A stretch of DNA of 64,000 nucleotides from Acidimicrobiia bacterium (GCA_947476745.1 CANJRG010000001.1:248001-312000); one strand, 5' to 3'; positions 8,662 to 17,403 are shown, numbered from the stretch's first letter. Numbers and translations are program-made. The notes: a model not told the origin generated them from the letters alone.

Positions 8662-9513
8662 GTGAACCTCACCGACGACGGTCGCCACGAGACTCCGACC
8701 ATCGTGGTGCCGGGCCGGATCCTGCCGCCGGGCCGCGCCGGTCGGCAGGCCACCGTGGTCGCCGGCCTGCGCTACCTCGAGGCCCTGTGGCGGGCCGGGG
8801 CCCACGAACGGGTCGTCGCCCCACGGACTCTCGGCCCCACCGGCGGACCGGAGACAGTGGCGGCCACCGACGCCGAGTCAGTCGCTGCCGAGGCATCTGC
8901 CGCCGATGCGGTGCTGCGTCACGCCCATGGGCTGCTCCTGCTCGGCGGGCCCGATGTCGAGCCCGACCGCTACGGTCGCCCTGCCCACCCGGCCACCTAC
9001 GGCGTCGATCCGCTCCAGGACGCCTTCGAGACAGCCTTGGTCACCGCGGCCGGACGCCAGAGCCTGCCGGTGCTGGCCATCTGCCGGGGCCTGCAACTGG
9101 TGAACGTCGCCTTCGGGGGCACCCTGCGACAGCATCTCGCCGACGAGCCGGGCCTGCTCCCTCATGCGCCGCCGACATTCCCCCGCGCCGAGCCGGGCAG
9201 CATCGGGACCCTCCTACCGGTCAGCATAGACCCCGGCTGCCGGCTGCACCGCCTGCTCGGCGGCGACTCGGAGCCCGGCCGGCCGTTCACCGTGACCGGC
9301 GCACACAGTCATCACCAGGCAGTCGACGCCGTCGGACGCGACCTCGTCGTGGTCGGGCGCAGCAGCGACGGTGTGGTCGAGGCGCTCGAGCACCGTGACC
9401 GGTGGCTGGTGGCCACCCAGTGGCATCCCGAGGACACCGCCGAGGACGACCGGACCATGCAGCTCCTCTTCGACGGCTTCGTCGCCGAGGCCTCGACCCG
9501 GGTACGGCCGTGA
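8662..9513 (+). CDS. Gamma-glutamyl-gamma-aminobutyrate hydrolase-like (peptidase C26)
   Basis: 283 residues of the class-I glutamine amidotransferase fold. The nucleophile is C141 in AICRGLQLVN, and the His/Glu pair is H255/E257 in QWHPE. LLLGGPDVEP and the HSHHQ motif typify the C26 group (PuuD-like), which hydrolyses gamma-glutamyl amides. No polyamine-utilisation genes are adjacent, so the substrate is open. The GTG start overlaps an AGGGAGG sequence, which is too close to act as a normal ribosome site; I saw no better in-frame start just downstream. Confidence 0.88.
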   Translation: MNLTDDGRHETPTIVVPGRILPPGRAGRQATVVAGLRYLEALWRAGAHERVVAPRTLGPTGGPETVAATDAESVAAEASAADAVLRHAHGLLLLGGPDVEPDRYGRPAHPATYGVDPLQDAFETALVTAAGRQSLPVLAICRGLQLVNVAFGGTLRQHLADEPGLLPHAPPTFPRAEPGSIGTLLPVSIDPGCRLHRLLGGDSEPGRPFTVTGAHSHHQAVDAVGRDLVVVGRSSDGVVEALEHRDRWLVATQWHPEDTAEDDRTMQLLFDGFVAEASTRVRP

Positions 9514-9571
9514 GGCGGGCAGCACCCGACCATCCGTTGGCTGTCACACCCGCCGGGGTACAACGGTGGCC

Positions 9572-10471
9572 GTGACCGCCAACACCACCGGACCTCCGCC
9601 GGCACCCAGCCCCGAGGCGGCGATCACCGCCGAGCCCGGCACGGTGCCGGCGAGCACGCCCAGCCACCTCTCGCCGTCGTCGGCCACCCTGTTCGAGCAG
9701 TGCCCGCGGCGCTGGCGGCTGCGCTACGTCGATCGCCTCCCCGATCCGCCGGGCGAGGCGGCGCTGGCCGGCACCCTGGTCCACCGGGTGCTCGAGCGCC
9801 TGCTGGGCGAAGAACCCGACCTGCGCACCATCGACCGGGCCCGGGCGCTCGCCGTCGAGGAATGGCCGCTGCACCAGGAATCGCCCGAGGTGGCGGCCCT
9901 GGCCCTCGACGCCGACGGTGTCCGCTCGTACAAGTGGCGGGTCTGGCAGGCCATCGCCGGCCTCTGGCAGCTCGAGGACCCCGCCGAGGTCGACGTGGTC
10001 GCCACCGAGTGCCGGCTCGACGTCCGCCTCGGCTCGGTCCCATTCCTCGGCGTGCTCGACCGGGTGGAGACCGCAGCGGACGGCGTGGTGGTGACCGACT
10101 ACAAGAGCGGCCGGCCGCCGGCACCCGCCTATGCGTCGGACAAGCTCGATCAGGTGCTGCTCTACGCCGCGGCCTGGCACGCCGCCGAGGGTGGCAACAC
10201 CCGACGGGCCCGCCTGCTCTACCTCGGGGCCCGTAGCATCGAGGTCGAGACGACGGACGAGGCCATCGACGGGGCACTCGGTCGGCTCCACCAACGATGG
10301 GATGCCCTCAACACGTGTGTCAGCAACCAGGAGTTCGCGCCACGTATCGGTCCGCTGTGCGCCTGGTGCCCCTACACCGAGCACTGTCCGGAGGGTCGCC
10401 GTGAGGTCCGACGCCGGGCCGACGCCGGGTTGGTCTCCCGCGATGCACCGGCCGTCCGCCGCCTCGGCTGA
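9572..10471 (+). CDS. RecB-like PD-(D/E)XK nuclease with Fe-S cysteine set
   Basis: 299 residues. RecB-family motif I is GTLVHRVLERLL (H71), motif II GVLDRVE and motif III VVVTDYKSG, with Asp and Lys of the nuclease centre present. One cysteine near the N-terminus (C44, EQCPRRW) and three at the C-terminus (C263, C266, C272 in CAWCPYTEHC) match the AddB/Cas4 arrangement that holds a [4Fe-4S] cluster. There is no cas gene or helicase subunit next to it, so a stand-alone repair or end-processing exonuclease is most likely. GTG 9566 is an alternative start; 9572 has a TACAAC box 7 bases upstream. Confidence 0.88.
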   Translation: MTANTTGPPPAPSPEAAITAEPGTVPASTPSHLSPSSATLFEQCPRRWRLRYVDRLPDPPGEAALAGTLVHRVLERLLGEEPDLRTIDRARALAVEEWPLHQESPEVAALALDADGVRSYKWRVWQAIAGLWQLEDPAEVDVVATECRLDVRLGSVPFLGVLDRVETAADGVVVTDYKSGRPPAPAYASDKLDQVLLYAAAWHAAEGGNTRRARLLYLGARSIEVETTDEAIDGALGRLHQRWDALNTCVSNQEFAPRIGPLCAWCPYTEHCPEGRREVRRRADAGLVSRDAPAVRRLG

Positions 10472-10486
10472 CGGGGACGGGTCAAG

Positions 10487-11779
10487 GTGATCGACGATCC
10501 GGTCGCCGACCAACGGCACCCTGCCATGCCGCCCTGGGTGCCCCGGGCCATCGGGCTGTTCTTCGCCGGTGTGGTCGCCCTGTGGGCCATGTCGTGGCTG
10601 TTCGTCCAGCTCCGCAGCCTGCTGATCATGCTCGGGGTCTCCCTGATGATCTCCTTCGCGCTCGAACCGGCCGTGAACCGTCTCGAACGCATGGGCATGC
10701 GACGCAGCGTCGGGACGCTGCTGGTGTTCACCTTGACCGTGGTCGCGGCCGTGTCCTTCGGCTGGGTCGTCGGGCGCGTGGTCGCCAACCAGTCCGCCGA
10801 GCTCATCGACCGAGGACCGACCTACATCGCCGAGGCCGAGACCTGGATCAACAAGACCTTCGACGCCGAGGTCGACACCGCAAAGCTGCTGGTCGAGTTC
10901 CAGGCCGGCGGCCGGCTGTCCGATGTGGCTGCGGCCATCGCCCCGAACATCCTGGCCGTGGGCAGCCGAGTGGTGGTGGTGCTCTTCCAGTTCCTCACCG
11001 TGGCCATGTTCAGCTACTACCTCGTCGCAGACGGCCCCCGGCTGCGCCGGCTCATCTGCTCGTTGCTGCCGCCGGACCGCCAACGTTCGGTGCTGCGCGC
11101 CTGGGAGGTGGCGGTCGACAAGACCGGTGGGTACCTCTACTCCCGTGCGGTGCTGGCGCTGGCGTCGTTCCTGTTCCACTGGGCAACCTTCGCCATGATC
11201 GGCATCCCGTCCCCGGTGGCCCTGGCCCTGTGGGTAGCCATCATCTCGCAGTTCATCCCGGTCATCGGCACCTACCTCGCCGGGCTGCTCCCGGCGCTCG
11301 TGGCCCTGGCCGAACAACCGGTGTCGGCGCTGTGGGTGCTCGGGCTGATCATCCTCTACCAGCAGCTCGAGAACTATCTCCTCGCACCCCGGATCACCGC
11401 CCAGACGATGGAGGTGCATGCCGCAGTCGCCTTCGGGGCAGTGATCGCCGGAGCCGCGGTGCTCGGCCCGATCGGGGCCGTGCTGGCCTTGCCGGTCACC
11501 GCAACCTGCACCTCGTTGGCGTCCAGCCTGTTCCAGCGCCACGATGTCGTCGACAGCCATCTCACCGACCGCGACGCCACCCGACGGCGCTGGTTCCGCT
11601 CGTCCGCCCCCGACGAGCGTGTCATCATCGGGGCGAGGGCCGCGGAGGAACCGAGCAGCGGTGTCGGCACCGTCCGGCCCCTCGCCGAGCCGGCAACCCC
11701 CGACCCGGCTCCCAGCCCCGCAGCGGACCCCGGACTCGACCCGGCAATCACCCCGAACCCGACCCAGGAGAACCCATGA
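10487..11779 (+). CDS. AI-2E family transporter (PerM/YdiK-like)
   Basis: 430 residues. Hydrophobic helices sit at about 20-55, 70-90, 150-175 and in a cluster of four between 210 and 340. The conserved IISQFIPVIGTYLAGLLPALVAL and QQLENYLLAPRI blocks define the AI-2E superfamily, whose members export small molecules or act in Na+/H+ exchange. Residues 345-430 form an Ala/Pro/Asp-rich tail, probably cytoplasmic and disordered. It starts 16 bases after the nuclease gene and overlaps the mycoredoxin gene by ATGA, so the three are probably co-transcribed. Confidence 0.9.
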   Translation: MIDDPVADQRHPAMPPWVPRAIGLFFAGVVALWAMSWLFVQLRSLLIMLGVSLMISFALEPAVNRLERMGMRRSVGTLLVFTLTVVAAVSFGWVVGRVVANQSAELIDRGPTYIAEAETWINKTFDAEVDTAKLLVEFQAGGRLSDVAAAIAPNILAVGSRVVVVLFQFLTVAMFSYYLVADGPRLRRLICSLLPPDRQRSVLRAWEVAVDKTGGYLYSRAVLALASFLFHWATFAMIGIPSPVALALWVAIISQFIPVIGTYLAGLLPALVALAEQPVSALWVLGLIILYQQLENYLLAPRITAQTMEVHAAVAFGAVIAGAAVLGPIGAVLALPVTATCTSLASSLFQRHDVVDSHLTDRDATRRRWFRSSAPDERVIIGARAAEEPSSGVGTVRPLAEPATPDPAPSPAADPGLDPAITPNPTQENP

Positions 11780-12084
11780 GCAGCACCGATGCCGGCCCTG
11801 AAGCCAGCCCTGCCGACGAGGTGACAGTCGAGTTCTACTGGCGCAACGGCTGTGGGTTCTGCATGGCCCTCGAACGGCAGCTCAACCAACTCGGGGTGCC
11901 CCTCGACAAGCGCGACATCTGGGCGGACGAGCGCGCCGCGGCATTCGTTCGCTCGGTGGCCAACGGCAGCGAGACCGTCCCCACCGTTCGCATCGGGCCC
12001 GAGGCCATGGTCAACCCGTCGGCGAAGCAGGTCCTCACCATGCTGGCCGAACACGCCCCGCACCTGCTGCCTGCCGAGTCCTGA
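11776..12084 (+). CDS. Glutaredoxin-like protein (mycoredoxin type)
   Basis: 102 residues with a thioredoxin fold. The redox centre is C26-G-F-C29 in WRNGCGFC, the cis-Pro is in ETVPTVRIG, and NPS follows as in mycoredoxins, which in actinobacteria reduce mycothiol mixed disulfides. The start ATG overlaps the stop of the permease gene (ATGA), and AGGAG lies 5 bases upstream. The coupling to a membrane transporter is curious but may only be transcriptional. Confidence 0.9.
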   Translation: MSSTDAGPEASPADEVTVEFYWRNGCGFCMALERQLNQLGVPLDKRDIWADERAAAFVRSVANGSETVPTVRIGPEAMVNPSAKQVLTMLAEHAPHLLPAES

Positions 12085-12164
12085 ACGGGCAGACCCCAGT
12101 CAGAACCCCAGACAGCAGCGGACCTCGGTCGCGGCGTCGCGTCTTGGGGGAACCCGGTCGTCGC

Positions 12165-13280
12165 TCAGCGCAGGTAACGACCGCACAGGGGCCACTGGCC
12201 GGCCCCGCCGCGCTCGTAGAGCAGATGCGCCCGGTAATCCTGCTCGGCCGGCGATGCCGCCGCCGGATCGCCGACCCCACCGACCGACTCCCACGTCGGC
12301 TGGGAGAACTGGTAGCCGCCGCGGTAGAAGCCGTCGCTGCTCACGATCGTGTAATCGCCGCCGGACTCGCAGTCCAGCAGGTAGGCCCACGCCGCGGCCT
12401 GGCCGTCGTCGGGCAGCTTGGGAACGGTGGTGGACGGGCTGGAACCACTGGAACCACCGGAACCACCGGAACCACCGGACGGGCCGGGCTGGCTCGGGGT
12501 GCGTGCGCTGCGCTCGTCCCCGGCACGACGGGCAGCCGCCGCCGCGCCCTCGGCAGCCTGGGCGGCTGCAGCCTCGCCCTCGCTGACACGCAGGTCCTCG
12601 ACGGCCGCCAGCAAATCGGCATAGGCCTGCTGCTCGCGGGCCTTGGCCCGGGACAGCCCGGCCTCCGCATCGCCGAGTTCCGACACGACCGAGGCGACCT
12701 GCGCAGCGACCTGGCGAGCCTCGCTGTCGACCAGGATGCGCTGGGTCCGCAGCACCGAGGCGGCCTCCTGCGCCTGATCGACCCGCCCGGCCACGAGGTG
12801 TCGTCGCAGCACCACGTCGGTCGCCACCTCGGCATCGAGGAAGCTCTCGAGGTCTGCGTGCGCACCGCCGCGGACGTAGGCACTGACCGCCAGTTCCCGG
12901 GCACGGCTCAACGTCGCCTCGTAAGCCAGCACGGTAGTCAGCGACTGCCGGTCGAGCACCCGGAGATCTTCCTCCAGCGCTACGGCCGTATCGGCCACCT
13001 GGCGGTACCGGGCCGCGGCCACCGGCACGGCGCCGGCAGCCTCGTCGTAGGCCATCTGCGCCTCGGCCAAACGGGCCTGCGACGCCGCCACGCCGCCGGC
13101 CTGGCGGGTCATCGCGGCGCCGGCGAACGGCGGCACGCACAGGCCGGACAGCACCAGCACCACCACTGCAGCGATGGCCCGTGGAGCAGACCATTGCCGG
13201 GGTGAGAAACAGCGTTGACGCTCTGGTCGACGGACTCGGTCACGCAGGCCAGGAGCGGTCTTGGAAGACGGCGCCAGCAT
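12165..13280 (-). CDS. Secreted coiled-coil protein with Rpf-like lytic domain
   Basis: 371 residues. A basic N-terminus is followed by a hydrophobic helix (AIAAVVVLVLSGLCVPPFAGA) that is a signal peptide or anchor. Residues about 60-245 form a long Ala/Glu/Arg-rich coiled coil, then comes a Gly/Ser linker made of 9-base DNA repeats (about 12440-12480). The last 77 residues are a resuscitation-promoting-factor/transglycosylase-like domain with the catalytic Glu in DCESGGDY (about E305) and FYRGGYQFSQPTW. It should cut peptidoglycan glycan strands outside the cell. The ATG at 13280 is chosen because TAACCT lies 11 bases before it; a GTG at 13301 is possible. Confidence 0.87.
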   Translation of the reverse strand: MLAPSSKTAPGLRDRVRRPERQRCFSPRQWSAPRAIAAVVVLVLSGLCVPPFAGAAMTRQAGGVAASQARLAEAQMAYDEAAGAVPVAAARYRQVADTAVALEEDLRVLDRQSLTTVLAYEATLSRARELAVSAYVRGGAHADLESFLDAEVATDVVLRRHLVAGRVDQAQEAASVLRTQRILVDSEARQVAAQVASVVSELGDAEAGLSRAKAREQQAYADLLAAVEDLRVSEGEAAAAQAAEGAAAAARRAGDERSARTPSQPGPSGGSGGSGGSSGSSPSTTVPKLPDDGQAAAWAYLLDCESGGDYTIVSSDGFYRGGYQFSQPTWESVGGVGDPAAASPAEQDYRAHLLYERGGAGQWPLCGRYLR

Positions 13281-13291
13281 TCGGAGAAGAA

Positions 13292-13297
13292 AGGTTA
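13292..13297 (-). promoter_or_regulatory. -10-like box of the Rpf-like gene
   Basis: TAACCT on the minus strand, 11 bases before the ATG at 13280. Confidence 0.4.
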
Positions 13298-13392
13298 GCA
13301 CCGGTCTCCGGGTGAGCAGGAGGCGCGTCGATGGTGGCGCGGGCGACGCCCCTGGGCCGGACGCCGACGGCGACGCTGCGGCGCGTCGTGGC

Positions 13393-14391
13393 TCAGCCGG
13401 TGTCGGAGGGCTTGGCGGCCACCGCGGTCTCTGCCGCCGGGACCACCGGCTTCAGCCGGATGCCGAGGTTGTCGAGCAGGTCGTCCCAGGTCGAGACGGT
13501 CGGCTCGACGGCCAGGACCATCTCCCCGAAATGCACGTGACGGGTCACATACCGGAACTGCAGGCCGCGGTTGTCCGAGCAGGAGGCCTCGAGGGTGTAC
13601 GTCCCGTAGGCGGCGGCCGCAGGCACCGTGGTGACGCCCTGCCAGGAGCCACCGACGACCGATGGGCTCAGCAGCACCACCGGTCCGCGGGCCATCGCCG
13701 AGGGCGGGAACAACCGCACCTCGACCCGGGCCCCGGGCCCGACGCAGGACTGGCCGGCGTAGCCGAACTGGGTCGACGTGCCCGGCGTCGCCTGCGCCGG
13801 GCTGACCACAAACTCCCGCGCTGCGGTGGGCCCGGTCAGCTCGAGGACCTCGGTGAGCTCGAAGATCTGTCGAGGGTCGAGCTGGCCGAACGCCTCGGCG
13901 GTCCGGTAACGCTCACAGGCGATAGACACCCGGTAGCTGCCCGGCGGCTGGCCCACCAGGCTCGGGGTGGCCCGGAAGCTGTGATCGGGCAGCACGTCGA
14001 AGCGACGGCGCACCACCAGCCGGTCGGCGCCGCCGGTCCCGCTGGCGGACCCGGCCTCGGTGATGGTCAGCACCCCCGAACTGCCCGGACAGCCGATCCC
14101 GTGGACCTGCAGCTCGAGCGGCGGCCCCGCCTGGGCCCGTTGGGGGTGGATGCGCAGCGCCGGCGTGGCCCGCAGCTGCTCCTGCGGAGCGCTCGGCGGC
14201 TGCGCGGTGACCGCCGAGGACACCACGGGCGAGGTGGCCGACGCGTCGCCGCCGCCGCCGCCGAGCATCGAAACCAGAACCGTCGCCAGGCCCAGGACGA
14301 CGATCATCCCGGCGAGGGCCACGGCGAGTCGCCATGCCGTCGCGGGGTCCCGAGGCCGCGGCGGGCCGCCGGGCTCTTGCTGCAACGTCAC
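13393..14391 (-). CDS. Membrane-anchored extracellular protein of unknown function
   Basis: 332 residues that I do not recognise as a named family. One membrane helix (about residues 20-43, LAVALAGMIVVLGLATVLVSML) is followed by a Gly/Ala/Ser-rich spacer and about 240 residues outside the cell. That part seems to contain two beta-sandwich-like repeats, each with the pattern xxSPAQATPG or HPQRAQAG at its start and paired cysteines (GIGCPG...IACERY; GQSCVGP...EASCSDN). A TAGCCT box 6 bases before the GTG marks it as its own transcription unit. It lies between the Rpf-like gene and another anchored protein, suggesting an envelope role. Confidence 0.75.
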   Translation of the reverse strand: MTLQQEPGGPPRPRDPATAWRLAVALAGMIVVLGLATVLVSMLGGGGGDASATSPVVSSAVTAQPPSAPQEQLRATPALRIHPQRAQAGPPLELQVHGIGCPGSSGVLTITEAGSASGTGGADRLVVRRRFDVLPDHSFRATPSLVGQPPGSYRVSIACERYRTAEAFGQLDPRQIFELTEVLELTGPTAAREFVVSPAQATPGTSTQFGYAGQSCVGPGARVEVRLFPPSAMARGPVVLLSPSVVGGSWQGVTTVPAAAAYGTYTLEASCSDNRGLQFRYVTRHVHFGEMVLAVEPTVSTWDDLLDNLGIRLKPVVPAAETAVAAKPSDTG

Positions 14392-14397
14392 CCACTC

Positions 14398-14403
14398 AGG
14401 CTA
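14398..14403 (-). promoter_or_regulatory. -10-like box of the anchored protein gene
   Basis: TAGCCT on the minus strand, 6 bases before the GTG at 14391. Confidence 0.55.
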
Positions 14404-14433
14404 TCGAGCGCCGGGCTGACCCGGTCGCATCAG

Positions 14434-14892
14434 TCAGCTCGGGGCCTTGGCGGCGATGAGCGCAATGTCAGCCACACAGGGCAGTGCAGGGTCGCTGACC
14501 ACGGCGGTCAAGGGACCACCGACATCGGACCAGGCGAACACGCAACCGCCGCCCTTGAGCTGCCGTGCGGCTGCGCCCACCCGGGTGGCCCCGTTGTCGG
14601 CTGCGAGGTCGACGTACCAACCCTCGACCACCCCGTCGAGCCTGGCCCGCAGGGCCGTGGTGTCGAAACGGCCTGCCGTGCCATCGGCCGCCTTCGGTGG
14701 CGCCGATTCGGCGATCGCCGCCCGCAGTCGGGCCGCAACCTCGTCGACACCCGGCCGGCTGCCGTTCAGCAGCACGACCCCGACCGCAACACCGAGGGCC
14801 ACGAGCACGACCACCGCACCGACCAGCGTCAGCTTGCGGCGCGACACCCTGAGCTGTTCGGGTGGACGGTTGTCCTCGGCCAGCGGCTCCAT
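14434..14892 (-). CDS. Small membrane-anchored protein of unknown function
   Basis: 152 residues, not recognised. A basic stretch (VSRRK) precedes one membrane helix at about 21-43 (LTLVGAVVVLVALGVAVGVVLL), so the remaining 105 residues should face outside. That part has two cysteines (GGGCVFAW, ALPCVAD) that could form a disulfide. Its upstream box (TACGGT, 7 bases) is independent of its neighbour. Confidence 0.7.
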   Translation of the reverse strand: MEPLAEDNRPPEQLRVSRRKLTLVGAVVVLVALGVAVGVVLLNGSRPGVDEVAARLRAAIAESAPPKAADGTAGRFDTTALRARLDGVVEGWYVDLAADNGATRVGAAARQLKGGGCVFAWSDVGGPLTAVVSDPALPCVADIALIAAKAPS

Positions 14893-14899
14893 GCCCCAA

Positions 14900-14905
14900 A
14901 CCGTA
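14900..14905 (-). promoter_or_regulatory. -10-like box of the small anchored protein gene
   Basis: TACGGT on the minus strand, 7 bases before the ATG at 14892. Confidence 0.5.
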
Positions 14906-14974
14906 ACGGTTCCGCAGCGCCGGACCCGGCACCGTCGGGAATCGATCGCCTAACCGGCCGGGTGGCGGGGTCGG

Positions 14975-15892
14975 TCAGCCTGCCAGCGCGGCCCGTACCT
15001 CCCCGGTCAGGGCCACGAGGTCCGCTCCGGGCGCACCGCACGGGGTCAGGTTCAGCTGCTTCGCGCCGGCCTCGACGTAGGGCTGGAGGAACTCGGCCAC
15101 CTCCTGCGGTGTCCCGTAGGGCACATAGCGTTCGAACGCCGCGAAGGGCACCCCGTAGAAGCGTTCCATGGCTGTGGACACCGCGGCGCGCGCCGTGTCC
15201 CGATCGGCTCCGAGCCCGATCCAGGCCTGCAGCTCGTGATGCCAGTCGACCGCACCCCGCCCGGCCGCGACGGCCGTCGCGGCGCAGAGGTCCACCGCAG
15301 CACCGAACCGCTCGACCGAGCACCAGGTCCCGATCCATCCCTGCCCGTACGTTCCGGTCCGCCGCACCGCCGCGTCGGACCGGCCCCCCACGTAGATCGG
15401 GATCGGCGGAACCGGTGTGGGCCGGATGAGCACCTCGTCGAGGTGGAAGAACGTGCCGTGATGGGTGACGGTCTCGCCCGCCAACAGCTGTTGGAGCACC
15501 TCGAGCGATTCGTCGCAACGCCGGCCGCGGGTGCGGGGATCGACCTCGCAGGCCTCGATCTCGTGGCGGTCCTCACCGCCGACACCCACCCCGAAGGACA
15601 CCCGTCCCGGGGCGAGCTCCCACAACGAGGACAGCTGCCGGGCCACCAGCACCGGGTGACGCAGCGGCAGCAGGTAGACGCCGATCTGCACGCCGAGCGT
15701 GGGGTGCAGCTGCGACAGGCCAGCCAGCAGGATGAGCCCGTCCACGCCGGCACCGTTGCGGAAGGTGACGTGGTCGGCGTAGAAGACCCCGTCGATGCCC
15801 ACATCGGCCATACGGGCCAGTAGGTCGCGCCGCGCCGCGACCCCATCCTTGAAGAACGCGTCGGACGGCGTGGAGTACACGCGGACGGTCAT
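14975..15892 (-). CDS. LLM-class (F420/flavin) oxidoreductase
   Basis: 305 residues of the luciferase-like TIM-barrel family. Family marks are DGVFYADHVTF, the substrate/cofactor loop GRVSFGVGVGGEDRHE, the IRPTPVPPIPIYVGGRSDAA block and an Ala-rich C-terminal helix. In actinobacteria these enzymes mostly use coenzyme F420 for hydride transfer; the substrate cannot be assigned. Its ATG overlaps the stop of the nitroreductase gene (ATGA), so the two redox proteins are translationally coupled. Confidence 0.9.
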   Translation of the reverse strand: MTVRVYSTPSDAFFKDGVAARRDLLARMADVGIDGVFYADHVTFRNGAGVDGLILLAGLSQLHPTLGVQIGVYLLPLRHPVLVARQLSSLWELAPGRVSFGVGVGGEDRHEIEACEVDPRTRGRRCDESLEVLQQLLAGETVTHHGTFFHLDEVLIRPTPVPPIPIYVGGRSDAAVRRTGTYGQGWIGTWCSVERFGAAVDLCAATAVAAGRGAVDWHHELQAWIGLGADRDTARAAVSTAMERFYGVPFAAFERYVPYGTPQEVAEFLQPYVEAGAKQLNLTPCGAPGADLVALTGEVRAALAG

Positions 15893-16548
15893 TGGCCCTC
15901 CTCCGTCACCAGCGGTGAGCCGAAGCTGTCGAGGTGGGTGGTGCGCGCCAACGGCCGTCGCCGCAGCTGCTTGGGGAACGGCAACAGCGGCCAGCCCATA
16001 GGGATGTGGGCTGCGGTGATGAACCCCTCGGGCAGACCGATCAGCTCCCGCACCTGAGGCTCCGCCTCGCACAACAACGTGGTCAGCGCGGCCCCGAGGC
16101 CGATCTCGCGGGCCTTGAGCAACACGTTCTGCACGGCCGGGTAGATGGACGCCCCGCCGACGACGGACAGCCGGTCGAGGTTGGTATCGGTGGGATGCAC
16201 CCCGGCGAGCTCGGCACAGACCACGACGATGACCGGGGCCTCGCCGAAACGCTCGGCGAAGTGGTCGGCCTCGGCCAGCGAGGACCGCTTGTGGCGCTGG
16301 TCGGTGTCGGTGGACGTGGTGCCCATGCGTTCAGCCATGTAGGCCCGCCACGGCGCCAGGTACCACGCACCCAGCTTGGCCTTCTTCCCCGGATCACGCA
16401 CCACCACGAAGTGCACCGGCTGCCGGTTGCCGCCCTGGGGTGCCCAGCGGCCGGCGTCGAGCACGGTCAGCAGCGTCTCGTCGTCGACCGGGTCGGGCCG
16501 GAACTGCCGGCACGTGGCCATGGTGTGGGTGATCTCGTCGAGCAGCAT
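15889..16548 (-). CDS. Nitroreductase family protein
   Basis: 219 residues. Typical elements are the FMN-phosphate binding TMATCRQFRPDPVDD near the N-terminus, APQGGNRQPVHFVVV, and the C-terminal GLGAALTTLL...LGLPEG-type block with a final basic region. Such enzymes bind FMN and reduce nitro groups, quinones or enones. A strong AGGGGGAG ribosome site lies upstream of the ATG at 16548. It is the first gene of a two-gene unit with the LLM oxidoreductase, which suggests a shared substrate pathway. Confidence 0.9.
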   Translation of the reverse strand: MLLDEITHTMATCRQFRPDPVDDETLLTVLDAGRWAPQGGNRQPVHFVVVRDPGKKAKLGAWYLAPWRAYMAERMGTTSTDTDQRHKRSSLAEADHFAERFGEAPVIVVVCAELAGVHPTDTNLDRLSVVGGASIYPAVQNVLLKAREIGLGAALTTLLCEAEPQVRELIGLPEGFITAAHIPMGWPLLPFPKQLRRRPLARTTHLDSFGSPLVTEEGQ

Positions 16549-16606
16549 GGCTCCCCCTGTCTGGCGTGTAGGGCCGCAGCGTAGAGGACGCCGGGCGGGA
16601 ACGACA

Positions 16607-16632
16607 CGGGCCCGGCCTTGCGGCCGGGCCCG
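16607..16632 (-). terminator. Hairpin behind the RDD gene
   Basis: A perfect 11-base-pair GC stem with a 4-base loop that reads GCAA (a GNRA tetraloop) on the minus strand. It starts 44 bases downstream of the RDD stop. No T-run follows. Confidence 0.6.
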
Positions 16633-16675
16633 ATATCGGTGCACCTCATCGGAACCGCGCGCAGGCGGCCCCCGG

Positions 16676-17284
16676 TCACTTGGGGACGACCACCACCACG
16701 GTCTTGACGATCTTGTCGGCGATGGTCTGCTTCTTGCCGTCCCACAGCGGGAACAACCACCCGACGTAACAGATCAGACTGTCGATGATGTGGGCGAAGG
16801 CCCGGGCCACGCCCATCCCCGCACCGATCACCTGACCGGTCTGCTCACCGACCGTCTTGAGCCCGGCCATCTGCTTGCCGAAGCTCTGCCCGGTGGTGCC
16901 GTTCAGGAACCCGTTGTAGGCGATCCAGCCCAACCACGCGAGCCAGGCAAGGAAGCCGATGGTCGCGCCGAAGCGGTTCAGCATGCCGAAGACGACCGCC
17001 GGGGCCACCCAGTCGATGAGGGCGCCGAGGGCCCGCTGGGGCCATTCGGCGAGCGGGCCGGGATACACACCCGGCCCGGGTGCCGCGCCGCTGGGCGGCG
17101 GCATGTAGCCACCGGGAGGCGGGGCATACCCACCGGGCGGCGGCGGGAACACCTCGCTGCCCGTCGGGGGCGGCGGCGGCGGGAACGAATCGGGACCCGG
17201 CGGGGTGTACCCCGGGGGCGTCGGAAGCCCCCCGCTCGGGTCCTCCGGTCCTGACGGTGGCAAATCTGGCGGCGGCATGGACAT
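16676..17284 (-). CDS. RDD-family membrane protein with Pro-rich N-terminus
   Basis: 202 residues. Residues 1-85 are a Pro/Gly-rich disordered tail with repeated PPPGGY units. After that comes an RDD domain with helices at about 90-110, 118-140 and 165-190, and the conserved GQSFGKQMAGLKTV and FPLWDGKKQTIADKIVKT segments. RDD proteins are small integral membrane proteins, some acting in ion transport. GGGAGGA lies 7 bases before the ATG at 17284, which fixes the start. A second, differently built RDD protein lies at 25144. Confidence 0.88.
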   Translation of the reverse strand: MSMPPPDLPPSGPEDPSGGLPTPPGYTPPGPDSFPPPPPPTGSEVFPPPPGGYAPPPGGYMPPPSGAAPGPGVYPGPLAEWPQRALGALIDWVAPAVVFGMLNRFGATIGFLAWLAWLGWIAYNGFLNGTTGQSFGKQMAGLKTVGEQTGQVIGAGMGVARAFAHIIDSLICYVGWLFPLWDGKKQTIADKIVKTVVVVVPK

Positions 17285-17397
17285 GGTGGATTCCTCCCAA
17301 CAGCCGGACACGGCTTGTATTTGCGGCATCGTACCCAGCAACGGATGGTCGGGGCGGGACCGACCTAGCCGTACGGCGCCCCGGGCGCCGAGCGGCC

Positions 17398-17403
17398 TAG
17401 CGT
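17398..17403 (+). promoter_or_regulatory. -10-like box of the LLM gene at 17412
   Basis: TAGCGT, 8 bases before the ATG. Confidence 0.55.

Noticed and set aside
15893-16072. Longer start for the LLM gene at 15892
   Set aside because: The extension would run through the nitroreductase coding region in another frame; the ATGA overlap fits the family start.
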